A stretch of 64,000 nucleotides of DNA. Source: Serendipita indica DSM 11827. Lineage: Eukaryota; Basidiomycota; Agaricomycetes; Sebacinales; Serendipitaceae. The stretch covers positions 1,922,001-1,986,000 of the forward strand of contig CAJVGD010000002.1 in the NCBI GenBank assembly GCA_910890315.1, in the 5' to 3' direction. Shown here in pieces: positions 1 through 10,196 of the stretch (position 1 is the stretch's first letter; every line of letters begins with the position of its first letter). Under the pieces are notes generated by a model that worked only from the letters and a program-made list of their open reading frames with translations, was not told the DNA's origin and ran no database searches. Both the position numbers and the translations under genes were made by a program.

Positions 1-2404
1 CCGATGAGACTATGATTTGTTCCTACTGCGCCAGGAGGCTCTCCTAGCTCCGCACTGACGCGTTGAGCGAGAGATATCGCCGAAATCCTCCGAGGCTCCG
101 TGCAGATGATCTTGCATGCTTTCCCTCTCGATAGTTGGTCTTCCATGATGAAGGCAGGCAGCTGAGTGCTCTTTCCACAGCTGAAGCAAAGTTAGGCCAA
201 TCGACCTGATCGCTGTGGACTTTACCCGGTTTCTCCACTAAGTACAAGAACTTGATGATGCTCCAAAGTTTCTATAATCTCCTGGCGATATGCAGCAATG
301 GGCAAAGTCTGACGCAGGTTCTGCAAACGTAATCGGAATAAATCAATGCAGCTCACTTTATACTCACAAACATTCGCTGGTATGCTTCCGTAGATTGCCG
401 GATGAATAATGAAGCCATGATTTCCTCGGCTTGCGCTGAGGTCACGTCACCAGACGGTACAGACCGCTCACGCGCTGAAGCTGAGTCCTGAAGTTTCTGA
501 TGTCTTGCTTTATCGGCCTTTTCAAATTGAGTGACCTTGAACCCTCTTGAAATCAAAAGGCTTACCTCTTTACGCGCAAGCTTCTTATCCGCGACTTCTT
601 TGAGTTTTGCCCAGGTGTTTCGATTGTATTCTGCCTCTTCGCCTTTACGCTTCTCTTCTAGCTCCACCCACAGAGCACGGAATACCGGGTGCAAGGTTCG
701 GTGATTGCTTGTACCGCTGTAAGGTGAAGGCCCGCCCGCAAAACCAAGAGAGGGCGGATAGGTGATGGCATGGAGTGCAAGTATGGCGGCGTAGTTCTCC
801 GATTGCTGCGAGTCATGGCAAGCTACTGTCTCCATTCTCCATTCGTCGCCCCGCCCACCAGCCCATCTAATGGTGCAGCTCGACCGGACTGCACGACTAC
901 CGCCGCTAATCGTCTTGTAGCTAATTGTCGCATAACGATCTATTTTAGCTACCATATCTCCTAGCATCGTCTTTGGCGTCTTCCCTGACCATTGTTTTGA
1001 CGCCATATCTTTGACGGTGATGACTACACCAGCGCTTGTAATCTCTTCTGTCGGCATCTCGTCGAGTAACGTTCCAAACATAGATTCGTCCTCGGGAGCG
1101 TCTGCTGGTTCAGCAGGGGATTCTGCTGAAGGGGCAGTGGTTGCCAGGAGAGGACGTTCGGATATAGAAGCCGCCGCAGGTAGTTCTGTAGAGATTTGAC
1201 CTGGACCAAAGCCACTTTGTAGTCGAGCCTTGAGCACATCCGCCTCCCATTTGCTTCTACGCGATGCAAACTCCGCTTCTGCCAACCTTGTGGAAAAGAG
1301 ATAGTCATTCTTGGCTTCTCTGACTCGCTTTTCGAGCACTTCAAGACGCCTTGCCTTTTCCTTGGCTTCTCCTGAACGCTGTATGCGCAGGATTGAGAGA
1401 CGGCTCTGTGCGTAGCGTAAATTCGGATCCGATTCGCTCCCTGAAGAGCTTCCTTCATCTTCGACGTTGATAACAGTTGCCCTTGACTGGCCACCTTGCG
1501 GATTTGATTCACGATCTAGCCGTCCAGAATGAACCGTGGACAGTTCGACTTCGTTTGAGATTGGAAACGATGCTTCAGAGTTGGCGTTGGAAGGTTCCTG
1601 CGATGATATTGCCAAAGTCCGCAGACTAGGTGATGCAGAGTGGTAGGACATCCCGGCTCGAGGACTAAGGGGAGGAAGATTAACAGCATCCAAGGAATCT
1701 AGAGGCCTTGAGATTTGAGTCGACTGTGGGATGAAAACCGACCTTTGCACCAAACGAGCTCATGCTCGTATCCACGAAGATAAACCTACGGGCGTCAGAG
1801 AACTCACGTGAATCATAGTAGGCGCACCCATTCAAGAGCATCTTCCAACTCTATACGTTTAATGGAAAGAAGGCATTGGATGGTCGCATCTTCCGACAAG
1901 CCGAGGCGACATAGGACTCCGTAAAGTACACCGATACGAGGCAATAATCTGTCCTCGGACTCTGTTACAGGTGATACTTCAATTGTATTCTCCTCGGCCT
2001 GCGCCAGCTCAAATATTTTATCACGCCACTGATGTTCCATTTCCAAGAGGGAGTAGGATTTGGCGACCCTACGATCAGTCTCGAGTGCCTGTGCATTTCA
2101 TCAGTAACATGTAACTTTAGTCTCTATCAATGACCTTGAGGGTCCTGCCGATATCCTTCTCAACTCTTTCGTGGTGTTTGTCAAGGAGCCTCTGCAGTTC
2201 GGCCGTGCGTGGATCTGTCCCAACTCCACTTTCTTGCGCAGTTTCAACTTGTGAGGTAAGGCCTACATCTTCTGGCTGTGGCAGAGAACTTGGAGGTTCT
2301 TCAGCCTGCGCCGTCGCTTCCGCAATAGTCTTTTTGGAAGGAAGAGACGTTGTTGCGAAGCCTCTTGCAACTGGCTTGAGCTGAGCTTTCTTCTTCTTGG
2401 CCAT
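1..2404 (-). CDS. DHX29-like DExH-box RNA helicase, N-terminal part (runs off left edge)
   Basis: The 5' part of a DExH-box RNA helicase of the DHX29/YLR419W group, which in animals unwinds structured 5' UTRs on the 40S ribosome. The protein starts MAKKKKAQLKPVARGFATTS, a start typical of this family in fungi. It continues through a UBA-like helical segment (about 1813-2046), a long coiled, charged linker, and a dsRNA-binding-like segment (about 760-990). At the left edge the helicase core begins: Walker A GETGCGKST, split by a 45-nt intron at 181-225, then the motif Ia region with TEPRRISAISLAQRV. The DEAH box and C-terminal domains lie outside the window. About 700 residues are present out of roughly 1,400 expected. 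Identification from motif Ia and the N-terminus is strong. The role in scanning is inferred from the family. Confidence 0.88.
181..225 (-). other. Intron inside the Walker A codons of the DHX29-like helicase
   Basis: On the minus strand the exon ends GGA GAA ACC GG, followed by the donor gtaaag. The acceptor ...cag/gcttcag precedes C TGT GGA AAG AGC ACT, so the joined codons read G-E-T-G-C-G-K-S-T. The 45-nt length matches other introns in the window. Confidence 0.85.
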
Positions 2405-2855
2405 CGTGCCACACGATAAAGAGAAAGACGAGCTCGCGGATTCACTACCTTCTAACCCCGATTATAATGATATAGGTGATAGAGATTCTGGACTCCCTGT
2501 TTGTACGGTGCGGTGGAAGATAGCAAGGTCTTGAACCAATAAAAGTAGAGTAGATAGACGGTACAATTCAGTTGCTGAGTGGAACTTTGTAACCTCAAGT
2601 CACTGGGTGGTGCAGGCGCATCGGTAGTCGTGGTGGAGTTCAAGGTTATTCAGCGACAGGTCACCTCAGGTAAAACGGTTACAAAGAACATAGATGGCAT
2701 AAAAAGCAAAGGAACGACTCGACTCTATGGCACAGCAAAGAGGCTACTAGACGGTAAGAAGGTATGTCCAAAGGCTGAAAGGCGAGGCGAATAAGGAGAG
2801 TGGGACGGCCGTGTTACAATCAACTCGAGAATAAAAAACCCTAAGTCAATGTTCC
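2405..2855. promoter_or_regulatory. Intergenic: DHX29-like promoter side and NudE 3' end
   Basis: A 451-bp gap between two minus-strand genes. It must hold the 3' UTR and terminator of NudE and the promoter and 5' UTR of the helicase. Short open frames here have no recognisable protein features. I see no repeat, tRNA or mobile element. Confidence 0.5.
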
Positions 2856-4851
2856 TCAGAACGTTTCTCCATCTGCACCAAACTGAGACAGGCTGTTCGG
2901 GCGAGCGTGTGAGATGCTGCCCGAGCGAGAAGACCGCGGTCGGTATGATGACCCAGAGACTCTCATACCATGCTCATCAACGGGCAGCTCTTTTGTCGTT
3001 GGTCCAGTATCCGTGCGGCGAGCGCTGTAGGACATGGGCCTTCCGATGCGACTGGTTCCGAGCGTAGAGCTGGCGCCACTCCGGAGGGAGGGCGTCGCGA
3101 GAGCTGAGGAAGAAAGCATTTTCGGGGTCGGAACCGGTGGAGGTCCCATGGATCCTCGCATCGTGCTCGAGGTCCGCTGGCTGAGAGAGAGCCCTCCTTC
3201 TTTGGAATCGGTGGATGAACCCATGCTTATCCGTCCAGTAGAAAACATGGGAACACTGGTGCGCTTGAGGGCGTTTAAGCTTCTAGTAGTTCCTGTTCCA
3301 ACGGCAGGCGGTTCGAAATCGGGGGAAGTAGGTCTAGATGTTGAAGGGGTTGGAATGGAGGACCGGCTCTTGGTAAAGGAGCGACGCGGTACAACTCCTC
3401 GATTACCGATGGGGGACTCGTCGGCGGCTGGTGGAGATTTGAGAGGGAAGGCGGTGGGAGGCGGACTATGATTACTGGTGCTCTTACGAGGAACGCGTCG
3501 TGGCGGAGGAGAGTCTTCCATGATGAGCACCCAACCAGGACTCTCTGGCTGAGCCTGTCGCCTAGCCGCCATATTGGGAGATGCCCCAGGACCAGCTCCA
3601 GATCGATTGACGGTTCCACTGCGCAGCCGTGGCACTCGTGTTTGCAGTTTTTGCTCGAGACTGCGAACCTTGGCTCTCATCTCGCTCACCATCTGCACTC
3701 CCTTGGACCTCGAGGGAATGGCAGAGCCTGCGCCTGTCCCCGTAGACGTCCGAGGAGCGGCCGCCCGAGCCGTACGCGATGGTAGTGACCCGGGTGTTTT
3801 TGAAGGCGACGCACGAAGAGAGTTTGAGCGGCTGTGAATGCCAGAGCCCGGAGCTCGAGTGCCGAAACTCGGTCTTGGGAAGATGAGTTTGGGAGGCTTG
3901 CCCGATTCATCAGACGAGGCGGTGGAAACTGGTCGCGAATGATTAGATCTAGGAGCCAGTGGGTTTGTATCGTCCGCCAGAAGAACGTCGTTGGGAACAG
4001 CAGTGTTCAGGAGTTGGTCGTCATTGGCAGATGCGGGAAGATTGAGTGAGGAAGAATTATCGTGTTGAGGTGAGCATGACGAATCGGTCGCTGGCGGTGT
4101 CATGAGGGAGCCACGAGCCTGAGCGGCTTTGAATTGGTCGACCTGATCTCTGAGGACTTGTATCTCAGAGTTGGCGTCTCGGACCTCGTCACGCAGGCGC
4201 TGCGCCTCCTCTTCCACTGCAGCCTTGTTCATCAGCTCTTGTTCGAGCAAAATCTTTTCCTCGAGAACACGAGAGTACTTGGATTCCATGTCTGCGAGTG
4301 AAGAACTGATCGCACGCTCAGTACGCTCGAGGTCGTCATTGCCTAGTTCCAAATCCCGAAAGCGGACTTTGAGCTCCTGATGCTCCTTCCTGAGGGTATC
4401 GAGTTGTCGATGAAGCGAATTAACGGTTGTATTGTGATTAGTTTGCAGAGAAATGAACTTGTTCTGCCCAAAACGCGTCAGACATGCGGCTCTCAAAGGC
4501 ACTAGGATAGCAAGCACGGACCTTCCAGTCATCACGATCCACCTCTACGCGAGAAATCCTATCTTTGAGGTCCTTTTGGGTCTTCTCCGTTCGCTCCAGC
4601 TCGCGGAGCAGCTCCTCCTCGAGTTCCTTGGACGAGTGGACAAAATCATCGAGCTCGTTGCGTGCCTCTGCCAGCATATCTGCCGCTTCATTGTACTTTG
4701 CACGCCAGTCCGTCGGGGTGGAAGCCGTAGAAGAAAGCCCAAAGCTGCTAGAAAGCCTGGTGAGCGATTGGGCGATCCACGGCGCCGTACGAGGGACTTA
4801 CTCGTCGCGCGACGAACGCAGCGGGTCTGTAGGAGTAAGTACTTGAGCCAT
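2856..4851 (-). CDS. nudE: Nuclear distribution protein NudE
   Basis: Orthologue of NudE/NDE1/NDEL1, the coiled-coil adaptor that binds LIS1 (NudF) and dynein to move nuclei along microtubules. There are three exons. Exon 1 starts MAQVLTPTDPLRSSRDE. Exon 2 carries TDWRAKYNEAADMLAEARNE and the start of the coiled coil. After an intron with donor gtccgt and acceptor gggcag, exon 3 continues as KFISLQTNHNTTVNSLHRQL, followed by the conserved LGNDDLERTERAISSSLADM. Residues up to about 210 form one long coiled coil. The remaining roughly 420 are Ser/Pro/Arg-rich, disordered and basic, as in other fungal NudE proteins. Total is about 630 residues. The start was chosen because it splices in frame into the conserved DWR(A/S)KYNEAADML block. 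Confidence 0.93.
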
Positions 4852-5126
4852 CCTATCCAGTGGATGGCTTTCAGCACAGGGTGGCTCTCGTGGCGGAGTT
4901 CAAGAGCAAAGTTTTCCCTCAGGCGGCTCGCCAGAGGTGTGGTTACTGCGAGGCCTTGTATTCCACGTTTATGTCAAGAATAATCTTGTATTTAGGAGAA
5001 ATTTATAAAGCAGCAAACACTCTCGACAGCCTGTGGCAAGGCTGCAGCAGTGCACTGCACCACCACGAGCGATAAAAAGGACAAGACTGGTGATTATGAA
5101 GAACAGTATATCCATAGGGAGATAAA

Positions 5127-6383
5127 TTATACCCGACTCGACGCTTCCAAGACGTCAGACGGGGAAGGAGTTTTGGGTGTCTTTGCGGCCTTGCCTCTGA
5201 GAACGTTCTCGATGAAGAATTCTCCCGCCTGGTGTCCATCAGAGACTTGAAGATAAACCAAGATGTCTACATACCTTGTAACTGCTGCGCACCAATGGTC
5301 CGCTGGCTACATATAGGAAGCCCATGTCTTCGGCAATCTTTTTCCACCGCTCAAACTCCTCGGGCTCCACGTATCGATGAACCTTCATGTGTCGCTTTGT
5401 TGGGCGCATATATTGACCAAACGTCACGACATCGACGTCCGCCTCTCGCAAAGCTTTGAGAGCGTCCATCACCTGTGCTTCATTTTCGCCAACACCAAGC
5501 ATCATGCTTGTCTTTGTGACGCGTACCCCTTCTGCTTTAGCCTTGGCTAGTACGCTCAGGCTCTGTCGGAAGGTGGCCCGCCGGTCGCGCACAAATGGTG
5601 TAAGTTCTTCGACCGTCTCGACGTTGTGGGCATACACATCCAATCCAGAACGCGCTACCAGTGCGACATGGTCTAAATTTCCCGCAAAGTCGCCAGTCAA
5701 CGCTTCAACCAGGATATTGGGTGCCCTGAGAAAGAGATGAGGAGCCTATTAGCATTGACACACAATATGACTCACTTGTACTTGATCTTCCGTATCGTGC
5801 TTGCAAAGTGCTCTGCGCCTCCATCGGGAAGATCTTGCTCTCGTCAGCAAACTTGCCGGGAACATGGACCACGCTACATACCGTCTCGATCCACACTGGT
5901 TAGCACAATATAGCCCAATCCCCATCTGCTTACAGCCTCTGCTGTGTGCTCTGGTTCGTGAATGTCCAGCGGTGGGGGCGTTTTGGAAGTTTTGACGGAA
6001 CAGAACCGACAGCCTCTGGTGCATGTATCGCCCATAAGCATGATCGTTGCTGTCGCTTTAGACTTGTCGGAGCCTCCCCAACAGTCTCCAATGTTTGGAC
6101 ATCGCGCTTCCTCGCACACCGTGTGCAGTTTGAGGCCGCGTAGATCCTGCTTAATCTTGCTAAATGACGCTCCTGTTGGAATCTTCGTTTTCAAAAACGA
6201 AGGAAGTCGCGGTTGGCTCGTATTGCCCAAGGTGACGGTTTCAACGTTTGGACCATCGCGAATAAAGTCGTCCAAGCCGGGTCCAGCGTCAAGTTTTTGC
6301 TTAAACGTATTTGTCTGCGTTGCGAGTTGTCTCCCGAGCGCCGGAGTCCGTCTTGTTGCTGTTCTTGCTGTAGCTCGGATCAT
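5127..6383 (-). CDS. Lipoyl synthase, mitochondrial
   Basis: Radical-SAM enzyme that inserts two sulfurs into protein-bound octanoyl chains to make the lipoyl cofactor of 2-oxoacid dehydrogenases and the glycine cleavage system. There are four exons and about 370 residues. The N-terminus [20 protein letters not shown] is Arg/Thr-rich without acids, as in a mitochondrial presequence. Both Fe-S motifs are intact: the auxiliary-cluster motif [12 protein letters not shown] and the radical-SAM motif CTRGCRFC. The family block [20 protein letters not shown] is rebuilt only by splicing two short introns. The last intron (5229-5274) joins GPLVRSSYK to [13 protein letters not shown]. The start codon lies 55 bp from that of the divergent homocysteine methyltransferase gene, so the promoter is probably shared. 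It is the orthologue of yeast LIP5 and bacterial LipA. Confidence 0.97.
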
Positions 6384-6438
6384 GGCGGTCAGCAAACACT
6401 GTCTAGCCACTTGCTCCGATCCTCGTCGACCAATCAAG
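6384..6438. promoter_or_regulatory. 55-bp divergent promoter between lipoyl synthase and homocysteine methyltransferase
   Basis: Only 55 bases separate the two start codons, so both 5' UTRs and core promoter elements must be packed here or lie inside the opposing gene. No clear TATA box is visible. Confidence 0.6.
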
Positions 6439-7542
6439 ATGCCCAAGATTCCAATAGTCATCATGGACGGTGCAATGGTTAGGATATATATCAAGCAATC
6501 AACAGAAATTGTTACTAGTACTAGCCCCTTAGGCATCAGAACTGGAGCGCTATGGCGTCGAAATGCCAAAGGACGCTACACCAAACCTGTGGTCATCAAA
6601 TGCTCTCCTTTCAGACATCGAATCGGTGAAACGTGTTCATGCAAGCTATCTACATGCTGGGGCAAAGGTCCTTTCCACTTGCACATATCAGCTTACGCTC
6701 CAAGCGGCTGGTAGTGAGCAGAAAGCACGCATTTTGATGAAGCGTGCTATTAATGCTCTACATGAGGCCACCAGGGCGTACAATATGGTCAATGAGCGAC
6801 TATTAAGTCTTGGGCCGGCTGCAACCATTCATCCATCTGGTGCAGAAGTTAGTATCCTCTATTCGAGTTTCCCCAATCTCTACTCAATATAAAATAGTAT
6901 TCTGGCGAATACCGCGGCCCTTTTGATCCCAAATCTGCTACTTCCACTGCAGCACTAACCGACTTTCACTTGTCGCGCTTACGGCTAGTAGAACGCGAAG
7001 ACTGGGACAAGTTAGATGGTATACTGTTTGAAACAGTTCCGTTAGTTACCGAGCTTGACGCCATACGAGCGGCCGTCGGTCACTTTCAGATAGAAAGTCC
7101 AACCTTTTCCAAGCCCATCTATATCAGCATGGTGTTTCCGAACGGACGCCTCCCAGAATGGCCTCAGAGCGTTTCTGTTGTGGATGGTATGGCGTCCATT
7201 GTACGTTCAGCATTCGAGCCCTGCCCTAATAGGGTACCAATTCACGGCCTCGGTATCAATTGTACTCACCCTCGATACATCAGCCATCTTGTGCGGGCTC
7301 TCGATGACGCTCTGCGAGGGATTGACCATCCCCCCCAAACATTATTACTCTATCCAGATGGGGGCTCAGAATGGACTGGTGATACATTTGGTACTGCTTT
7401 GGATGTAGAAGTCTGGGCGGATTTTGTAATGGACGCGGTTAGAATAGAAGGAAGCTGGGCGCGTGTCCTCGTCGGCGGTTGCTGCAATACAGGCCCACAA
7501 CATATCACAGAGTTGTATAATCGTGTAATAAAGCTAGCTTGA
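6439..7542 (+). CDS. Homocysteine S-methyltransferase (Mht1/Sam4/YagD type)
   Basis: Cytosolic enzyme that moves a methyl group from S-adenosylmethionine or S-methylmethionine to homocysteine, giving methionine. There are three exons, with introns 6478-6532 and 6848-6897. The protein starts [20 protein letters not shown], where DGAMASELE is the conserved N-terminal motif. The middle holds [20 protein letters not shown]. The zinc ligands are in the usual places: Cys in LGINCTHP and the Cys pair in [12 protein letters not shown]. About 330 residues, normal for the family. It has no organelle signal. It is transcribed away from lipoyl synthase and ends about 85 bp before PEX11. Whether SAM or SMM is the preferred donor cannot be told from sequence. 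Confidence 0.93.
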
Positions 7543-7626
7543 AGCCCGGTCAAACGCTCGAGTGACCCGCATTCCAATAACCGGTGCTTCACGTGTTTGC
7601 TAACAAACTTGCTCTCCCCCTCAACC

Positions 7627-8566
7627 ATGGCGGCAATTACTGCGGCATCCGGGCATGTTATAATGCACCCAGTAGTCTCCAAGTCGCTCAAGATTTGGGC
7701 GACTACACTTGGTCGAGACAAGGTGTTCAAACCGCTGCACTCCGAAGGTGTCTACTGACATGGGCTTCAGACATACCGTGCTATCCAATACTTTGCGCGG
7801 TTCTATGTGTATATCTTACTTCGGAATGGGCAAAAAGAAAAGGCGCAGTATTGGAATGCGCTCAAGAACCATTTGGGTCTTGGCAGGAAACGTAAGGAGA
7901 CAAGATACTCGGTATATATGACTCATCATTGACAGTGATGCGTCTCGGAAAGCCATTGGAGCATCTCCAGGCTGCGCTAAAAGCCGCGCAGTCACCATCT
8001 CTGTCGTTGCACACCGCCGAGCGACTCACCAGCGTCGGAAGGCAACTGTGCTATGCAGGATACCTCACCTTTGATGGCCTCGTTTGGGCCAACACCATCA
8101 AGTTTGTCAACTTTGTACCGGAGAAGGCAGACAGAGTCCTCAAGATATCGCTCCGATTCTGGCTCGTCGGAATCTTGTTTGGACAGGCGAACAGTCTCCT
8201 CAAAGCTGGCCGTTTGGCCAACGAGGCAAAGGCCCTCAAGGGTGTCAACGAAAAGTCCATGGGTGATCGTGCCGCCAATGACACGAGACTCAAGGTTCTC
8301 GAAAAGTGAGCCCGTCCGACTCTTATTGAGCCTGTTTTCTGACTCTTCAAAGGGAACGAGCGGCAGTGCGCTATCAACTCCTCTTGGACCTTTTGGATAT
8401 GTGGATTCCCGCTACAGGACTTGGAGTCGTCAACTTTAACGATGCAGTCGTCGGCTTGCTTGGGTATGTCCTATGCAATGGATTACACACAGACTTAGGA
8501 TCTTTTAGCTTCACGACCTCCGTCATGGCTTTCAGGAGCCAGTGGAACTCTTTGCAAATGGGATGA
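7627..8566 (+). CDS. PEX11: Peroxisomal membrane protein PEX11
   Basis: PEX11 bends and elongates peroxisomal membranes and sets peroxisome number. There are five exons and about 250 residues. The family landmarks are KIWATTLGRDK joined to TYRAIQYFARF across intron 7723-7770, GQKEKAQYWNALKNHLGLGRK in exon 2, and MRLGKPLEHLQAALKAAQ, the amphipathic helix region, in exon 3. The C-terminus ends LLGFTTSVMAFRSQW. The last intron must be 8464-8508 (acceptor tcttttag), because the nearer acceptor would bring in a stop. Hydrophobic stretches near the C-terminus (LVGILFGQANSLL, GLGVVNFNDAVVGLLG) fit membrane anchoring. The window also encodes an acyl-CoA ligase with a peroxisomal signal (42427-44934). 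Confidence 0.95.
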
Positions 8567-8714
8567 GCAGAGTGTAAACTGTACCTCCCCTTTGGCGTGC
8601 TCTAAATTTATGAGAGCTTCCTTCTTACATTTCGTATCTGCATGAATACTTAGGAATACCCAGTTTTGCACATCAACGACGTGAATTGAACCAAAGGATC
8701 TAGTACTCGAGGTA

Positions 8715-10079
8715 TTATGCAGGTGTCCCAGATCCACTCGCATCTTCAGCAGCACGAGCGGCTCTTCGTGCCTTTTTAGCAGCGTTCGCCGCAGCGGCTT
8801 TTGCTTTTTTGGCATCTGCTTTTGCAGCTTCTTCTGCGGCCTTTTGTGCCTTTTCCTCTTCGGCCTTTTTGGCAGCTTCGGCCGCGAGTTGAGCCGCTGT
8901 AGGCTTTCCTTTGCCCACGACCCCACCCTTCTTCTTGGCCTCGCGAGCAGCCTTTTCTTCTTGCTTGATACGCTTGATACGAGGATCGTGAGCCATGGCC
9001 AGGTCGACGAGCCCACGGACACGGGCGGTATCCTCCTTTTTTAGCCGTGCACGCTCATTCTTATTCTTCTTCTCCGTGTATCGCTTATCGTCACGCGAGT
9101 CGCTTCCTTCGTTGACTTCTTTATCCTTGTACTCGAAGCTCCGCCATGAATCAAAGTTGTACCAAAAGTCGTAAAAGCCCTCGACCTCGTCCTTGGTCGC
9201 ATCTGGCGAGCCGAGTGGAACGACTGGTTGTATTTTGGAGAAGCGAGCTTCTCGCTCAAAGATTGGGGTCATGATGGAGAAGAAGGCCTCTGGCGAGGCG
9301 GAGATTTGGCTGGCAGTGGGCGGATCCTGTTCGAGATCGACAAAGTACGGGTCGACAGAATCGAATTGCCGCCTTCGTTCGGGATGGGAGAGGACCTCAA
9401 AGGCTAGCCACCAGTCAGCCTTGGGAAGCAGCATCGAAAGTTGAACTTGCCCTTTTGGATACACTTGAATAGAGCGTCGTCGTTAGTGTCACCAGAGCCA
9501 GCTTTTTTATCTGGATGGTGCTTGAGGACCTTTTTCCGATCTGTGGTAGAGGTCAGTAGAACCATGTGTATGCTGCGAGTAGACGCACGGGCTACGCGTA
9601 TTTGATCCAATGTCGCATTAATACGAAGTTTAGAGAGTCCGAGAACCTTGTAATGGTCCTGATTCTGTGCAGGGCTTGAGTGAGCTGCGAGTTTTCTGCG
9701 GGTGGCATGCACACCTTCCAGTCCTTGGGATCCAATAACAGCAAATCGCGTGATTCAGGCTCATCTCCGACACCAAGGTCATCTTCTATCGGGCCCTCTG
9801 TGCCCGCGGCGATGGCATCCGCTGCCTTTAGCTCTTCATCTCGGTCGTCCTCTGCAAAAGTCTTCTTGTTCAAGATTCGCCGTGCATGGGCGAGATATGC
9901 AGGTCCGACTGGTAACAATCGTCGATTCTTGTACTCTGTGGGTGCATGAGTGAGCCTCTAAAATCGCATGGCCACTCGCACCGACCTGCAATCTTTGCGC
10001 CAGATGGCGGCGCTGGAGTCCACGTATCTGGAGTGGGTGGAATAGTAATATCCGCGTGTATAACTGTGCTCGACGCCAT
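8715..10079 (-). CDS. ZUO1: Zuotin, ribosome-associated J-domain protein
   Basis: Zuotin forms the ribosome-associated complex with the Hsp70 Ssz1 and activates Ssb on nascent chains. There are five exons and about 400 residues. Exon 2 ends LLLLDPKDWK and joins DHYKVLGLSKLRINATLDQI, the start of the J domain. The J domain has an intact HPD in RKKVLKHHPDKKAG. The zuotin homology domain follows (FYDFWYNFDSWRSFEYKDKE). The C-terminus is a long Ala/Lys/Glu-rich helix (about 8730-9000) like the ribosome-binding arm. The protein ends soon after it, so the four-helix bundle seen in yeast Zuo1 looks reduced or absent. The join CIQK-AFEVLSHPERR uses a GC-AG intron at 9404-9450. The start codon is 117 bp from the start of divergent fumarase. 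Confidence 0.94.
9404..9450 (-). other. GC-AG intron in Zuotin
   Basis: The donor is gcaagt and the acceptor ggctag, 47 nt. The splice gives CIQKAFEVLSHPERR, the conserved J-domain helix III-IV region. The only nearby GT (caa|gttc) is in the wrong phase and would break the frame. Confidence 0.85.
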
Positions 10080-10196
10080 TGGCCGTGAGTGGTCAGTTGT
10101 AAGAAAGTGGGTTTTATTTGTTCAACCATTTTTTCTTACTCCTACCCAACTTGCAACTTGCGTCACGCGCATCTGCCGCGCAAAGTATTCTGTCAA

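Noticed and set aside
2579-2794. A 71-residue open frame in the gap before NudE
   Set aside because: Its composition is random, with no motif, and it lies in the promoter side of the helicase gene. No evidence of a gene.
5962-6714. A 250-residue plus-strand open frame
   Set aside because: It runs antisense to the coding exons of lipoyl synthase and shares no conserved motif; the minus-strand reading is decisive.
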